From Rathayibacter caricis DSM 15933 (GTDB lineage Bacteria; Actinomycetota; Actinomycetes; Actinomycetales; Microbacteriaceae), in contig NZ_PZPL01000001.1 in NCBI RefSeq assembly GCF_003044275.1, forward strand, positions 372,001-436,000: 64,000 nt of DNA, given 5' to 3'. A program made the position numbers and the translations under genes. The notes below the pieces were generated by a model that was given only the letters and a program-made list of their open reading frames with translations, searched no databases and was not told where the DNA came from. Positions 8,651-17,149 of the stretch are shown one piece after another. The first letter of the stretch is position 1, and each line of letters opens with the position of its first letter.

Positions 8651-8773
8651 GGGTTCGTACTCCGGTTCATGAGGGAGGGCGGATGCGCGGCCACGGGCCG
8701 ACGCGATGCCCCCGCGAGCGCCGACCGGACACAGCACCGCACCGTCGACGAGGGCGTCCGTCTCCAGTCTCGA

Positions 8774-8797
8774 CATTCTCACTAGTGAGAAGGTCAA
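8774..8797 (-). promoter_or_regulatory. MerR-type promoter/operator of monooxygenase 1
   Basis: Read on the minus strand there is a TTGACC -35 box (8797-8792) followed by 19 bases, the long spacer typical of MerR-controlled promoters, before a poor -10. The spacer is occupied by the perfect 16-bp palindrome TTCTCACTAGTGAGAA (8776-8791). It shares the 22-bp layout of three other sites in this window. Confidence 0.75.
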
Positions 8798-8825
8798 TTC
8801 GCGGTGCCGCGCGGAGGAGCTCCGC

Positions 8826-9212
8826 TCAGCTCGCCTCGCTCCGCGACCGGACGCCCACCCGAGCGAGATCCTCGAGATAGCTCGTGAGGGCGTCGCGGTT
8901 GTGCGTGAGGAAGTCGATCTTCTCGCTCATCCGGTCGCGCTCGGTCTCGAGCAGGTCGAAGAGACCGGGGTCGGCGTTCTCGACGACGATGGACCGAGGT
9001 TGTCCCAGGCAGGGCAGGATGCTCGTCACGATCCGGGTGGGGATGCCGGCGTCGATGAGTCCCCTGACCTTGCCGACGCGGTCGATGAGGTAGTCGTCGT
9101 ACTCCCGGTACCCGTTGTCGAGTCTCCGCGGGGTGATGAGCCCCTGCTCCTCGTAGTAGCGAAGCATCCGGGACGGGACTCCCGTCCGCTTCGACAGTTC
9201 TCCGATGCGCAT
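8826..9212 (-). CDS. MerR family transcriptional regulator
   Basis: 128 residues. N-terminal winged HTH with the family motif MRIGELSKRTGVPSRMLRYY and GLITPRR, then an effector/coiled-coil region ending around residue 125. A single cysteine, Cys68, lies in ILPC and is conserved at the same position in the second MerR protein of this window (22875-23252). It is transcribed toward the flavin monooxygenase 175 bases downstream and has a similar operator at its own promoter, so autoregulation plus control of the monooxygenase is the simplest reading. The inducer is unknown. Confidence 0.92.
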   Translation of the reverse strand: MRIGELSKRTGVPSRMLRYYEEQGLITPRRLDNGYREYDDYLIDRVGKVRGLIDAGIPTRIVTSILPCLGQPRSIVVENADPGLFDLLETERDRMSEKIDFLTHNRDALTSYLEDLARVGVRSRSEAS

Positions 9213-9233
9213 CCGCTCTCCTCCGACGATTCG

Positions 9234-9255
9234 ACCTTCACATTAGTGCGAAGGT
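9234..9255 (-). promoter_or_regulatory. MerR-type operator upstream of the first merR gene
   Basis: A 22-bp imperfect palindrome, ACCTT at the left end and AAGGT at the right end around CATTAGTG, located 22 bases upstream of the merR start. Same length, ends and centre as the site at 22788-22809. Confidence 0.7.
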
Positions 9256-9285
9256 CGACCGGGAAGGGCGCGGTGACACGACGAA

Positions 9286-9317
9286 GCCCGGCCGGACTCC
9301 GAGGAGCCCGGCCGGGC
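9286..9317 (-). terminator. Terminator after the DMT permease gene
   Basis: 10-bp perfect stem GCCCGGCCGG / CCGGCCGGGC with a 12-nt loop, 20 bases past the minus-strand stop of the DMT gene. It ends the amino-sugar operon before the separately controlled merR gene. Confidence 0.75.
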
Positions 9318-9336
9318 GGCGGTCACGAGCGGGGCG

Positions 9337-10269
9337 TCAGCGACGCGTGGTCGTCGCCTCCTCCGGAGTCGCCAGCTTCGCGGGGACCGACTCCCCCCTC
9401 TTCTCGTCGCTGTAGACCATCAGCGTCGATCCGGCGAGCGCCAGAACGATCGCGATCGTCCCGAAGACGCTGGGCAGGGTCTGGTAGAAGACGAGGGACA
9501 CGGCGATGGTCAGCACGGGCGCGAGCGCATTGGTCGTCGGAGCCACGATGGACGCCTTGCCGCGGCTCAGCGCCATGACGAGGAACAGGGCGCCGACCGC
9601 GTTGAGGAGCTGCGTCGCGGCGGTGAGCGCCGGAGCCTGCCAGGGCACGTCCAGGGGCAGGCCGCCCATGCTCATCACGGCGAACGGCACCAGGAGGAGT
9701 CCGCTCACGGCCATCCAGGCGAACGTCGTCGCGTCGTTCACCCCGATGGTCGCGGCCTTGCGCATGAAGAACGCCTGCACACCCCAGGCGATGCTGACGA
9801 GGATCGCGATCACGAGCCAGGGTCCCGGCGTCGCCTCTCCGGACGCGCCGGCGATGCTGAACAGGACGATGGCGGCGAGGGCGGCGACGAGGCCGATGAC
9901 GGCGAGTCGTCGCAGTCGTTCGCGGAGGAGGGCCACGGCCATCAGCACGGTGATCGCCGGCGAGACGGAGATGATCGGGAAGATCAGGTAGGCGGGTCCG
10001 GTCGAGAGCGCATTGAAGAGCAGCAGCTGCCCGCCGGCGCCCGTCAGCCCGATGAGGAGGCCGTAGATCGCCGCCGCGGGTCGGCGGTCGAACTTCTGGC
10101 CCCGCAGTGCGAAGGCCGCGGGGATGATCATGGTGAAGGCCCAGATCACGTAGATCATCTCGTCCGGGTAGCCGTAGAGGGTGATCGGGAGGGAGGAGAA
10201 GGCTCCCCACACCCCCCAGAAGAGCACCAGGAGGGCGGCGTAGAAGATCCAGGAGCGTGTCGTGTTCAT
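9337..10269 (-). CDS. EamA/DMT-superfamily permease, probable sugar transporter
   Basis: 310 residues from ATG 10269 with GAGGT upstream. Ten hydrophobic segments form two EamA halves, with a short charged C-terminus. It is the last gene of the operon that encodes an amino-sugar kinase, a SIS deaminase and a two-subunit aldolase. No PTS or ABC component is present, so this protein is the only candidate for substrate uptake in the operon. DMT-superfamily members of the glucose/ribose and rhamnose porter groups do import sugars, which makes the role plausible; export of a product is the alternative. Confidence 0.85.
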   Translation of the reverse strand: MNTTRSWIFYAALLVLFWGVWGAFSSLPITLYGYPDEMIYVIWAFTMIIPAAFALRGQKFDRRPAAAIYGLLIGLTGAGGQLLLFNALSTGPAYLIFPIISVSPAITVLMAVALLRERLRRLAVIGLVAALAAIVLFSIAGASGEATPGPWLVIAILVSIAWGVQAFFMRKAATIGVNDATTFAWMAVSGLLLVPFAVMSMGGLPLDVPWQAPALTAATQLLNAVGALFLVMALSRGKASIVAPTTNALAPVLTIAVSLVFYQTLPSVFGTIAIVLALAGSTLMVYSDEKRGESVPAKLATPEEATTTRR

Positions 10270-10328
10270 GCGATGACCTCGGCTTTGACGTCGGTGGGAG
10301 GGGAGGAGGGGGTGGTGCGGTGGGGGGT

Positions 10329-11291
10329 CTAGTGCGAGGCGAGTCGCGCCAGAGCGCTCTCGGGGAGGGGCGTTCCCGCGGTCTTCGCGGCGTACAGCGC
10401 TCCGCCGACTCCCGGGCTGAAGCGCGGCGTCCGGATGTCGTAGTCCGCCGGCAGCGCGGACAGCGCGGCCACGAATCCGTCGCGGATGAGCGCCGTGCTG
10501 AACATGCCTCCCGAGTAGGAGACGGGGACCGGCTCGTCGAGGAAGCCCAGGTGCGTGCGCGTGGTCTCGACGATCTCGACGAGTTCGCTGCAGGCGTCGC
10601 GGAGGATGCGCTGCGCCACCTCGTCGCCGGCCTCGGCGGCCTGGACGACCGTCTTGGAGAGGTCGCCGATGTTCACCCGGAGGCCCTTCCACCGGTTGAC
10701 CACCACATCGATGAGGTCGAGGTCGCCGAGGATCCCGGCCCGGGAGCGCATGAGCTCGTAGAGCGGGCCCCGAGGGAGGCGTCCGTCGCTCATCCGGCTG
10801 AAGGCGTTGAGCCCCTGGACGGCGATCCAATACCCGGAGCCCTCGTCGCCGAACAGCTCGCTCCACCCGCCGACGCGGTGCGTCGCGCCCTGACGCTCGC
10901 CGTAGGTCATCGAGCCGGTGCCGCTGATCACGTTGATGCCGTCGACGGCTCCGAGAGAGCCGGCCCAGCCGCAGACCATGTCGTTGTCGCAGGTGAAGCG
11001 GGTGTGTCCGAGGACGTCTCCGGGCAGGGCGTCGAGGCGCTCGATGTCCGAGCTGACCTCGCCGTACCCGGGGAGGCCGAAGAACGCCTGGTCGATGTCG
11101 GCCGGGGTGATGCGGGCCTGCGCGGTGATCTCGGCGAGACCGGCGGTCAGGATGCCGGTGACCAGCTCGATCCCCTCGGTGAAGTAGTAGCAGCTCGCCG
11201 TCGTCGTCCGTGCCGCGATGTGCCCGTCGTGGTCGAGGAGCACGAAGTCGGTCTTCGACCCGCCGCCGTCGACACCCAGGAAGAGAGCCAC
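10329..11291 (-). CDS. BadF/BadG/BcrA/BcrD-ATPase-type amino-sugar kinase
   Basis: 320 residues from a GTG placed 2 bases after the stop of the SIS gene, with its ribosome binding site inside the end of that gene. It has the ASKHA-fold phosphate-1 motif GVDGGGSKTD (residues 6-15), a phosphate-2 and adenosine region NVISGTGSMTYGE, and GDEGSGYWIAVQGL, all typical of the N-acetylglucosamine kinase branch of this family. In this operon it probably phosphorylates galactosamine or N-acetylgalactosamine at O6, supplying the SIS protein. The exact sugar is inference from context. Confidence 0.88.
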   Translation of the reverse strand: MALFLGVDGGGSKTDFVLLDHDGHIAARTTTASCYYFTEGIELVTGILTAGLAEITAQARITPADIDQAFFGLPGYGEVSSDIERLDALPGDVLGHTRFTCDNDMVCGWAGSLGAVDGINVISGTGSMTYGERQGATHRVGGWSELFGDEGSGYWIAVQGLNAFSRMSDGRLPRGPLYELMRSRAGILGDLDLIDVVVNRWKGLRVNIGDLSKTVVQAAEAGDEVAQRILRDACSELVEIVETTRTHLGFLDEPVPVSYSGGMFSTALIRDGFVAALSALPADYDIRTPRFSPGVGGALYAAKTAGTPLPESALARLASH

Positions 11292-11293
11292 GG

Positions 11294-12454
11294 CTACTCC
11301 TCCCCGCGACCGGCGCGGCCGGAGGACGGCGTGAGCGGGTGGATCGTCACGCCGCGGACGACGCGGTTGACCGATCCGTCGGGGAACGGGTTGTCCGGGG
11401 TCATCCCGAGGGCGATCGAGAACGACAGGCCCAGGAGCTGCGCGACGACGACGTAGGCGACGGCGAGGGAGGAGTCGTCGAGTCCGTCGAGGTCCGCGAG
11501 CACCCAGTCGTCCGCCGTCGACTCGGGCACCGGAGTGGCCGAGACGGTGACGACGCGTTCCGGCGAGAGCGTCGTGCGCAGCTCGGCGACGATGTCGAGG
11601 TCGTAGCGGCGCGTGTACTCGTCCGAGGACAGGTAGACGATCACGAGGGTGGTGGCGTCCAGCACCGCCTTCGGGCCGTGGCGGAACCCGAGGGCGGAGT
11701 CGTAATAGGTCACGACCTTCCCGGCGGTGAGCTCGAGCAGCTTCAGGGCCGACTCCCGCGCGAGGCCGGTGAGGGGTCCGCTGCCCAGGTAGATCACGCG
11801 CTCGAAGTCCGAGGACGCGAGCCGGGTGATCTCGGAGCGCCGGTCGTCCAGGATCTGCGACGCGGCGGCCCGGAGCTTCGAGACGGCCGCGTCGTCGTCG
11901 CCGGTGAAGATCAGGAGGGCGGCGAGGAGCATCGACGTGAAGCTGGACGTCATGGCGAAGCCGCTGTCGTTGGACAGCGCCGGCATCAGGACGACGTGCG
12001 ACGCGTCCCGCCCGTGGTGCGCGAGGTAGAGGGCGCCGGTCGGATCGCAGGTGATCACGAGGTGGCGGACCGAGGTGAGCACCTCATCGGCGAGGACCGT
12101 CGCGGCGGAGCTCTCGGGGCTGTTGCCCGAGCGGGCGAACGAGACGAGCAGCGTCGGCAGGTCCTCCGCCAGGTGCTGGCGCGGGTTCGACACGAGGTCG
12201 GTGGTCGCCACGGCGTCGACGCGTCGTCCGAGGAGACGCGTCAGGGCGGGGGCCGCGATGTCGCCGACGAAGGCCGACGTCCCCGCTCCGGTCAGGACGA
12301 TCCGGAGGTCGGGGCGTGCGAGGAGCGGGGCGAGGAAGGCGTCGATCGCCGGGCGCCGGTCGCTGACGATCCCGGCGCACTCGCGCCAGACATCGGGCTG
12401 CTGGTCGATCTCGCGGGCTGTCGCGAGGGTCTCGGGGAGGTCTGTGGTGGTCAT
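11294..12454 (-). CDS. agaS: SIS-domain aldose-ketose isomerase/deaminase (AgaS-like)
   Basis: 386 residues from ATG 12454 (GGAG 6 bases upstream). Two tandem SIS domains: the first contains RIVLTGAGTSAFVGD and LLVSFARSGNSPES, the second RVIYLGSGPLTGLARESALK and YDSALGFRHGPKA. The length and the motif ALKLLELTAGKV fit AgaS, the galactosamine-6-phosphate deaminase/isomerase that yields tagatose 6-phosphate. It lies between the aldolase subunits and the kinase, in the order expected for galactosamine catabolism. A glucosamine-type substrate cannot be excluded, but the KbaYZ-type aldolase favours the tagatose route. Confidence 0.87.
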   Translation of the reverse strand: MTTTDLPETLATAREIDQQPDVWRECAGIVSDRRPAIDAFLAPLLARPDLRIVLTGAGTSAFVGDIAAPALTRLLGRRVDAVATTDLVSNPRQHLAEDLPTLLVSFARSGNSPESSAATVLADEVLTSVRHLVITCDPTGALYLAHHGRDASHVVLMPALSNDSGFAMTSSFTSMLLAALLIFTGDDDAAVSKLRAAASQILDDRRSEITRLASSDFERVIYLGSGPLTGLARESALKLLELTAGKVVTYYDSALGFRHGPKAVLDATTLVIVYLSSDEYTRRYDLDIVAELRTTLSPERVVTVSATPVPESTADDWVLADLDGLDDSSLAVAYVVVAQLLGLSFSIALGMTPDNPFPDGSVNRVVRGVTIHPLTPSSGRAGRGEE

Positions 12455-12470
12455 GGTGTGCTCCGTGAGG

Positions 12471-13775
12471 TCAGGGGACGACGATGTCGCGGTGGGAGGG
12501 TGAGCAGGCCTGGGCGTAGGGCCGCAGGGCGTCGCGGACCTTGTCGACGACCAGCTCGCGCGGGTCGGCGCTCAGATCGCCGGCGCGGATCCGTGCGTAC
12601 TGGTCGGGGAGGAACTGGCTGATCAGCGGCAGCGGGATCGCCTGCGCCGTCAGGTTGTCGTAGAGCCGCTCCTGGGCGGCCTCGATGTCCGCGTCCGGCC
12701 AGTAGTAGCGCATCCGATCGCTGTAGCTGAAGCGGCGGGCGATGCGCTGCTCGTCGTCGCTGCCCTCGTAGTAGCCCTCCCAGTAGCCGGAGTGCTCCAG
12801 CATCCGGCGCTCGATGACCTCGACGAGGTTCGACCGCTTCCCGGCGGGGACGAGCTGGTCCTCGATGCCGGCGAGGGCGAAGAGCCCTTCCCGCAGCGCG
12901 AAGGTCAGTCCCGGTCCGACCTTCAGGATCGCCCAGTGGTCCCCGACGAGCTCGGCGAGCCGGGCCGGCTCCTGATAGTCCGTCGAATGGGCCTCGAACA
13001 CCAGTCCCGGCTCGTCGTCGAGCACGGTGCGCAGATCGAGCGTCGCGTCGCTCCGGTAGTCGATGACCTGGAGGTGGTCGAACTCGACGGCGGGCTGGAC
13101 GACGAGGGCGATGATGCGCGGCCAGACGTGCAGGAGACCCTCGGCGAGGAACGCGGCGCGGTGGCGGTCCAGGGTCAGGAGCGCCGCCTCGCGGGCCGTC
13201 GGGACCAGCTCGTGCAGCGTCTCGTGGGCGCCGCCCGGCACCGGCACCTCCGTGCCGATCACGTAGAGGACCTGCTGTCGGCGGCCGGTCCGCGCCGCGG
13301 TGTCCTCGGCGACGCGCAGCAGACGGGCCGAGCGCTCGGCGACGACGTCGTCGCTCAGGGGCGCCTCCTCCCCCGCGCAGGCCATGCTGCAGTCCAGGTG
13401 GATCTTCGTGTAGCCGGCCTCGACGTACGCCGCCACGAGCGCCTCGGCGTTCACCATGGCCTGCTCGGCGTCGAGGCGCTGCCAGCGGTTGGGTCCCAGG
13501 TGGTCGCCGCCAAGCACGAGGCGGTCGCGGGCGAAGCCGAGGCGGTCGGCGATCCCGAAGACGAACTCCCGGAAATCGGCGGGGGTCATGCCCGTGTAGC
13601 CGCCGAACTGGTCGACCTGGTTTGAGGTCGCCTCGACGAGGAGGTAGGTGCCGTCCTCGAGCGCCTGGCGGATCGAGGCCTCGAGCACGGTCGGATGCGC
13701 GGAGCACACCGAGTAGACGCCGAGCGGTTCGCCCGCTCGATGGTCGCGGACGGTGTTCCACAGGTGGTCGGTCAC
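12471..13775 (-). CDS. kbaZ: Tagatose-bisphosphate aldolase non-catalytic subunit (KbaZ/GatZ)
   Basis: 434 residues from the GTG at 13775, chosen because AGGAGA lies 5 bases upstream and the protein then begins like the family (TDHLWNTVRDHRAGEPLGVYSVCSAHP). An ATG at 13862 overlaps the kbaY stop as ATGA but would add 29 low-complexity residues. Family features include ILLV-type TIM-barrel strands with GGDHLGPN, KIHLDCSMAC and YVIGTEVPVPGG. GatZ/KbaZ stabilises the class II aldolase KbaY, which is encoded immediately upstream. The pair cleaves tagatose 1,6-bisphosphate to glyceraldehyde 3-phosphate and dihydroxyacetone phosphate. Confidence 0.92.
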   Translation of the reverse strand: MTDHLWNTVRDHRAGEPLGVYSVCSAHPTVLEASIRQALEDGTYLLVEATSNQVDQFGGYTGMTPADFREFVFGIADRLGFARDRLVLGGDHLGPNRWQRLDAEQAMVNAEALVAAYVEAGYTKIHLDCSMACAGEEAPLSDDVVAERSARLLRVAEDTAARTGRRQQVLYVIGTEVPVPGGAHETLHELVPTAREAALLTLDRHRAAFLAEGLLHVWPRIIALVVQPAVEFDHLQVIDYRSDATLDLRTVLDDEPGLVFEAHSTDYQEPARLAELVGDHWAILKVGPGLTFALREGLFALAGIEDQLVPAGKRSNLVEVIERRMLEHSGYWEGYYEGSDDEQRIARRFSYSDRMRYYWPDADIEAAQERLYDNLTAQAIPLPLISQFLPDQYARIRAGDLSADPRELVVDKVRDALRPYAQACSPSHRDIVVP

Positions 13776-13858
13776 GGTTCTCCTGTCGGGGGACGGCGGT
13801 GTCGGAGCGGCGTGGGCCGCTCGGGAGGGCGGGCGGCGCGAGAGGGCGCGGTGGTGCG

Positions 13859-14731
13859 TCATCGGACGAGTCCGCTGTCGGACGCTCCGGTCAGGAGGCC
13901 GCAGAGGTGGTCGACCGTCCTGCTGATCGCCTGCCTGCCGCCCGCGATGTAGCGGCGGGGGTCGTGCATGCGGGGGTCCTCGGCGAGCGCGAGTCGGATC
14001 TGCTCGGTGAAGGCGATGTTCAAGGCGGTGCCCACGTTGATCTTCCGGACGCCCGCGGCGACGGCGGAGACGAGGAGCGCGTCGCGCACCCCGGACGATC
14101 CGTGCAGCACGAGAGGCACGTCGACGACCTGCGCCAGGAGCGCCGTCAGTTCGAGGTCGAGCTCCGCGCTCGCCGACGTCATCGCGTGCGAGCTGCCGAC
14201 GGCGACCGCCAGGGCGTCCACGCGGGTGGCGGCGACGAAGTCGACGGCCTCGTGCGGTCGCGTCCGCACCAGCGGGGAGTGAGCGCCGTCCTTCCCGCCG
14301 ATCTCGCCGAGCTCCGCTTCGACCCAGAGACCGAGCTCCTGCGCCCGCTGCGCGGCTCGGAGGGTCTCGGAGACGTTGCGGTCGTGGGAGCGGTGCGAGG
14401 CGTCGACCATGATCGAACTCACTCCGAGTCCCGCCGCGCGCTCGATCCCCTCTCCGATGAGCGCCTCGTCACGGAAGTGGTCGAGGTGCAGCGCGAGGGG
14501 GACGGAGGACGCGGCGGCGATGCCGGCGCACGCCGACAGGAGAGGTCCCATGTCGCCGTCGTGGAACCCGATCGCGTTCTCGCTGACCTGCAGGATCGCG
14601 CCGGTACCCGCCTCCTCGGCGCCCGCGACGACCGCCTCGGCCTGCTCGAGGGTGATCACGTTGAAACCGAAGACGGCACTGCTCCGAGCGACGGCAGCGT
14701 CGATCAGTTCACGGGTGGTGGTGAGAGGCAT
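13859..14731 (-). CDS. kbaY: Class II tagatose-bisphosphate aldolase, catalytic subunit (KbaY/GatY)
   Basis: 290 residues from ATG 14731, first gene of the operon. Class II aldolase barrel: N-terminal FGFNVITLEQ, catalytic Asp84 and zinc ligand His85 in LHLDHF, a further zinc histidine in AVGSSHAM, another in VLHGSSGVRD, and the C-terminal KINVGTALN phosphate-binding segment. It cleaves ketose 1,6-bisphosphates, here most likely tagatose 1,6-bisphosphate given the partner KbaZ. The tagatose-6-phosphate kinase needed between AgaS and this step is not in the operon and must be supplied elsewhere. The divergent deoR gene lies 94 bases away. Confidence 0.92.
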   Translation of the reverse strand: MPLTTTRELIDAAVARSSAVFGFNVITLEQAEAVVAGAEEAGTGAILQVSENAIGFHDGDMGPLLSACAGIAAASSVPLALHLDHFRDEALIGEGIERAAGLGVSSIMVDASHRSHDRNVSETLRAAQRAQELGLWVEAELGEIGGKDGAHSPLVRTRPHEAVDFVAATRVDALAVAVGSSHAMTSASAELDLELTALLAQVVDVPLVLHGSSGVRDALLVSAVAAGVRKINVGTALNIAFTEQIRLALAEDPRMHDPRRYIAGGRQAISRTVDHLCGLLTGASDSGLVR

Positions 14732-14750
14732 GACGAGATCATGGAGCCGA

Positions 14751-14809
14751 AGTGAGCGTTTCGCGCACTATCCCGGCTAAAGTGATCAATCAGAGTGCTC
14801 GTTTCGGGC
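14751..14809. promoter_or_regulatory. Divergent promoter region with DeoR-type direct repeats
   Basis: Between kbaY and deoR two direct repeats match at 13 of 16 positions, AGTGAGCGTTTCGCGC (14751-14766) and AGTGCTCGTTTCGGGC (14794-14809), spaced 43 bases start to start, about four helical turns. A third AGTGATC lies between them. Spaced direct repeats are usual for DeoR/GlpR operators. Assignment to the adjacent regulator is inference. Confidence 0.5.
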
Positions 14810-14825
14810 CCGTGAGGAGAGCACC

Positions 14826-15671
14826 ATGCCGTCCAGCCGCACCTCCGATGCCGCCGCACGCTCGATGTCGGGCAAGCGGGCCGACCGGATGCGGCGGATC
14901 CTCCAGCTCCTGCACGAGCACTCGAGCCGGTCCCTCGCGGAGCTCGCCGAGGATCTCGGCGTCTCCGCCGCCACCCTCCGCCGCGACCTCGCCGACCTCG
15001 ACGAGCAGGGCGAGCTCGTGCGGACCCACGGCGGCGCCCGCGAGCGCGGATCCCGGAGCGAGATACCCGTCCGCCTGCGCGACTCCCGCTTCCGGCACGA
15101 GAAGCAGGTCATCGCGCGTCGAGCCGTCGATCTGATCCCCGCCGGCCCCTACGCACTCGCCCTGAGCGGAGGGACGACGACGGCCGAGGTCGCCCGCGCG
15201 CTCCGGCACCGCTCGGGGCTCACCGTGATCACCAACTCCCTCGCCATCGCGATGGAGTGCGTCGCATGGCCGCGGCTCCAGGTCCTCATCACCGGCGGCG
15301 TCATCCGCCCGAGCTCGCTCGAGGCGGTGGGCTCGCTGGCCGAGGCGTCCTTCCGGGCGATCAACGTCGGCACCGCGATCCTCGGCACCGACGGCATCAG
15401 CGCGGCAGGAGGAGTCACGACCCACGACGAGACCGAGGCGCGGACGAACCACGCGATGGTCGCCAAGGCGCAGCGCGTGATCGTCGTCGCCGACGGATCG
15501 AAGATCGGGCAGGCGACCCTCGCGAAGATGGCCGACCTGGGCGAGGTCGACGACCTGGTGACCGACTCCTCCGCCGACCCGGCCGCGCTGCGCGAGATCA
15601 GCGACGCGGGCGTCACCGTGCACGTGGTGGACGCGAGCCCCCGATCGCCCGCTTCCGGACATGACCGCTAG
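14826..15671 (+). CDS. DeoR/GlpR family regulator of the amino-sugar operon
   Basis: 281 residues from ATG 14826 with GAGGAGA upstream. The N-terminal DeoR winged HTH spans about residues 20-75 (RMRRILQLLHEHSSRSLAEL, DLGVSAATLRRDLADLDEQG, VRTHGGA). The C-terminal sugar-phosphate-binding domain follows, with ALSGGTTTAEVA, ITGGVIRPSSLEAVGS and GTDGISAAGGVTTHDETEA. DeoR proteins respond to phosphorylated sugar intermediates. Divergent placement from kbaY-kbaZ-agaS-kinase-DMT makes this the probable repressor of that operon, with a tagatose or galactosamine phosphate as candidate inducer. Confidence 0.92.
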   Translation: MPSSRTSDAAARSMSGKRADRMRRILQLLHEHSSRSLAELAEDLGVSAATLRRDLADLDEQGELVRTHGGARERGSRSEIPVRLRDSRFRHEKQVIARRAVDLIPAGPYALALSGGTTTAEVARALRHRSGLTVITNSLAIAMECVAWPRLQVLITGGVIRPSSLEAVGSLAEASFRAINVGTAILGTDGISAAGGVTTHDETEARTNHAMVAKAQRVIVVADGSKIGQATLAKMADLGEVDDLVTDSSADPAALREISDAGVTVHVVDASPRSPASGHDR

Positions 15672-15752
15672 AGGCTGTTGCCACCGCGACCGCGCACCTG
15701 CCAGGGTTCGCAGAGCGACCGACGACGGTCCCCCGACTCGAAGGACCGGCTC

Positions 15753-16163
15753 ATGAACGACTCCTCCTCGACCGAGACCAGCGCGAGTGAGATGACGCCC
15801 GAGATCCTCGCGGCGTTCAGCGACGCCTGGGCCCGCCACGACCTCGAGGCTCTGATGAGCCACATCACCGACGACTGCGTCTACAGCGCGTCCGTCGGTC
15901 CCGAGCCCGGCCGCACCTGGACCGGCCGGGAGCAGGTGCGGGAGGGCTTCGCGCTCATGCTCGCCTTCGACACCGGGCAGGAGCGCCACGAGGACGCGCA
16001 GCCCCTCATCGCGGGCACCCGCGGTGCGGGCACGTGGTCCTTCACCGGGACGGGCCCCGACGGCGAGGTCCAGGTCACGCGCGGCTGCGACATCTACGAG
16101 TTCCGCGGCGGGAGGATCGCGCGCAAGGACGCGTTCCGGAAGGTCTACAATGCCGACGAGTAG
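15753..16163 (+). CDS. NTF2/SnoaL-like domain protein
   Basis: 136 residues from ATG 15753, preceded by AAGGA; upstream in-frame codons are not protein-like. A compact alpha+beta cone fold is indicated by AFSDAWARHDLEALMSHITD, then VREGFALML, a beta-rich half with GTWSFTGTGPDGE and the last strands RGCDIYEFRGGRIARKDAFRKV. SnoaL-like proteins act as small hydrolases, isomerases or ligand binders; the family cannot be narrowed. It lies alone after deoR and may be read through from it. Confidence 0.8.
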   Translation: MNDSSSTETSASEMTPEILAAFSDAWARHDLEALMSHITDDCVYSASVGPEPGRTWTGREQVREGFALMLAFDTGQERHEDAQPLIAGTRGAGTWSFTGTGPDGEVQVTRGCDIYEFRGGRIARKDAFRKVYNADE

Positions 16164-16190
16164 CCCCTCGAAGACCGCGGAGGGATCCGA

Positions 16191-16943
16191 CTATTCCAGT
16201 GCGGGCAGCACGACCGAGCGGATCGCCTCCGCGAAGCGGTCGTAGCCGGCGTCGTCGAAGTGCAGGCCGTCCTCGACGAAGAGCGACGGGTCGATCGCGC
16301 CCTCGGGGGTGAGCAGCGCCTCGGCCGTCGGCACGAAGACGACCCGGTCGTCGGTGTCGGCGTACGCGCGGATCAGGTCGTTCGCGGTCTCGACCTCCTC
16401 GCGGACGGCCTCGCGCGCCGGCGTCTCGGCGATCTCGACGTAGAAGACCTCGGCGTCCGGCGCGACCTCCTCCAGCCGGCCGAGGTACTCGATGACCGCG
16501 TCGGCGGTCTCGGTACCGGAGAGCCCGTCGGCGTCGCCGCTGATGTCGTTCGCACCGACGTAGACGAGGACCGCGCGCGGATCGAACGGCGCGATCATGC
16601 TGTCGAGGTGGGCCAGGTGATCGGCCACGGTGGTGCCGCCGATGCCGAGGTTGTAGGTCTCGAGGGGGCGCAGGTCCTCCTTCGACGTCGTCCACCGGCC
16701 GAACGACGAGCTGCCCGTGAGCAGGACGCTGTGCTGCGGGTATCCGTCGGGGAAGCGCTCCGCGATCGCGGCGACGCGCTCCTCCATGTCGACCGTCGAG
16801 CGCGACGAGGACGCCCCGTCCCTCGGCACGGTGACGGCGACGACCACTCCCACGACCCCTGCGATCAGCAGGATGCCGAGCAGGACGAGGAGGACGGGAC
16901 GTCGGCGTCGTCCGCCGCCGGTCGGAGGCGTCGCGCGAGTCAT
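16191..16943 (-). CDS. Membrane-anchored SGNH/GDSL hydrolase
   Basis: 250 residues from ATG 16943; the frame is open further upstream but that part is not protein-like. One N-terminal transmembrane helix at about residues 16-38 anchors an extracellular SGNH domain. The four blocks are visible: GSSSF (nucleophile Ser), GIGGTT, VGANDIS (oxyanion Asn) and DGLHFDDAGY (catalytic Asp-His). Such enzymes remove acyl groups from polysaccharides or lipids outside the cell. The divergent gene encodes an acyltransferase-3 membrane protein, so the two may form an acylation/deacylation pair, which is inference. Confidence 0.88.
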   Translation of the reverse strand: MTRATPPTGGGRRRRPVLLVLLGILLIAGVVGVVVAVTVPRDGASSSRSTVDMEERVAAIAERFPDGYPQHSVLLTGSSSFGRWTTSKEDLRPLETYNLGIGGTTVADHLAHLDSMIAPFDPRAVLVYVGANDISGDADGLSGTETADAVIEYLGRLEEVAPDAEVFYVEIAETPAREAVREEVETANDLIRAYADTDDRVVFVPTAEALLTPEGAIDPSLFVEDGLHFDDAGYDRFAEAIRSVVLPALE

Positions 16944-17149
16944 ACGACGATCATCGGGCACGGGAGTCGGCCGGTGACGCCTCCGCCCCCGTCGGGGGGC
17001 GCGTGCTCGGCACTCCCCCGCACCGGGCCCGACTGTCACATGCCCGTAACGCACCGAGCCGCTGAACCACTTTCAGGGGCCCCACAGCCGTGCAACACTT
17101 GCTCGGCACCGACGCCACTGTCATCGATGATCACGACGGACGAGGGACC

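Noticed and set aside
6362..8785. Long plus-strand frame of 807 codons
   Set aside because: Antisense shadow of the isomerase and monooxygenase genes; product is Arg/Gly/Asp-rich without domains.
12471..13862. ATG 13862 as start of kbaZ (ATGA overlap with kbaY)
   Set aside because: Adds 29 low-complexity residues; GTG 13775 has a far better ribosome binding site and family-like N-terminus.
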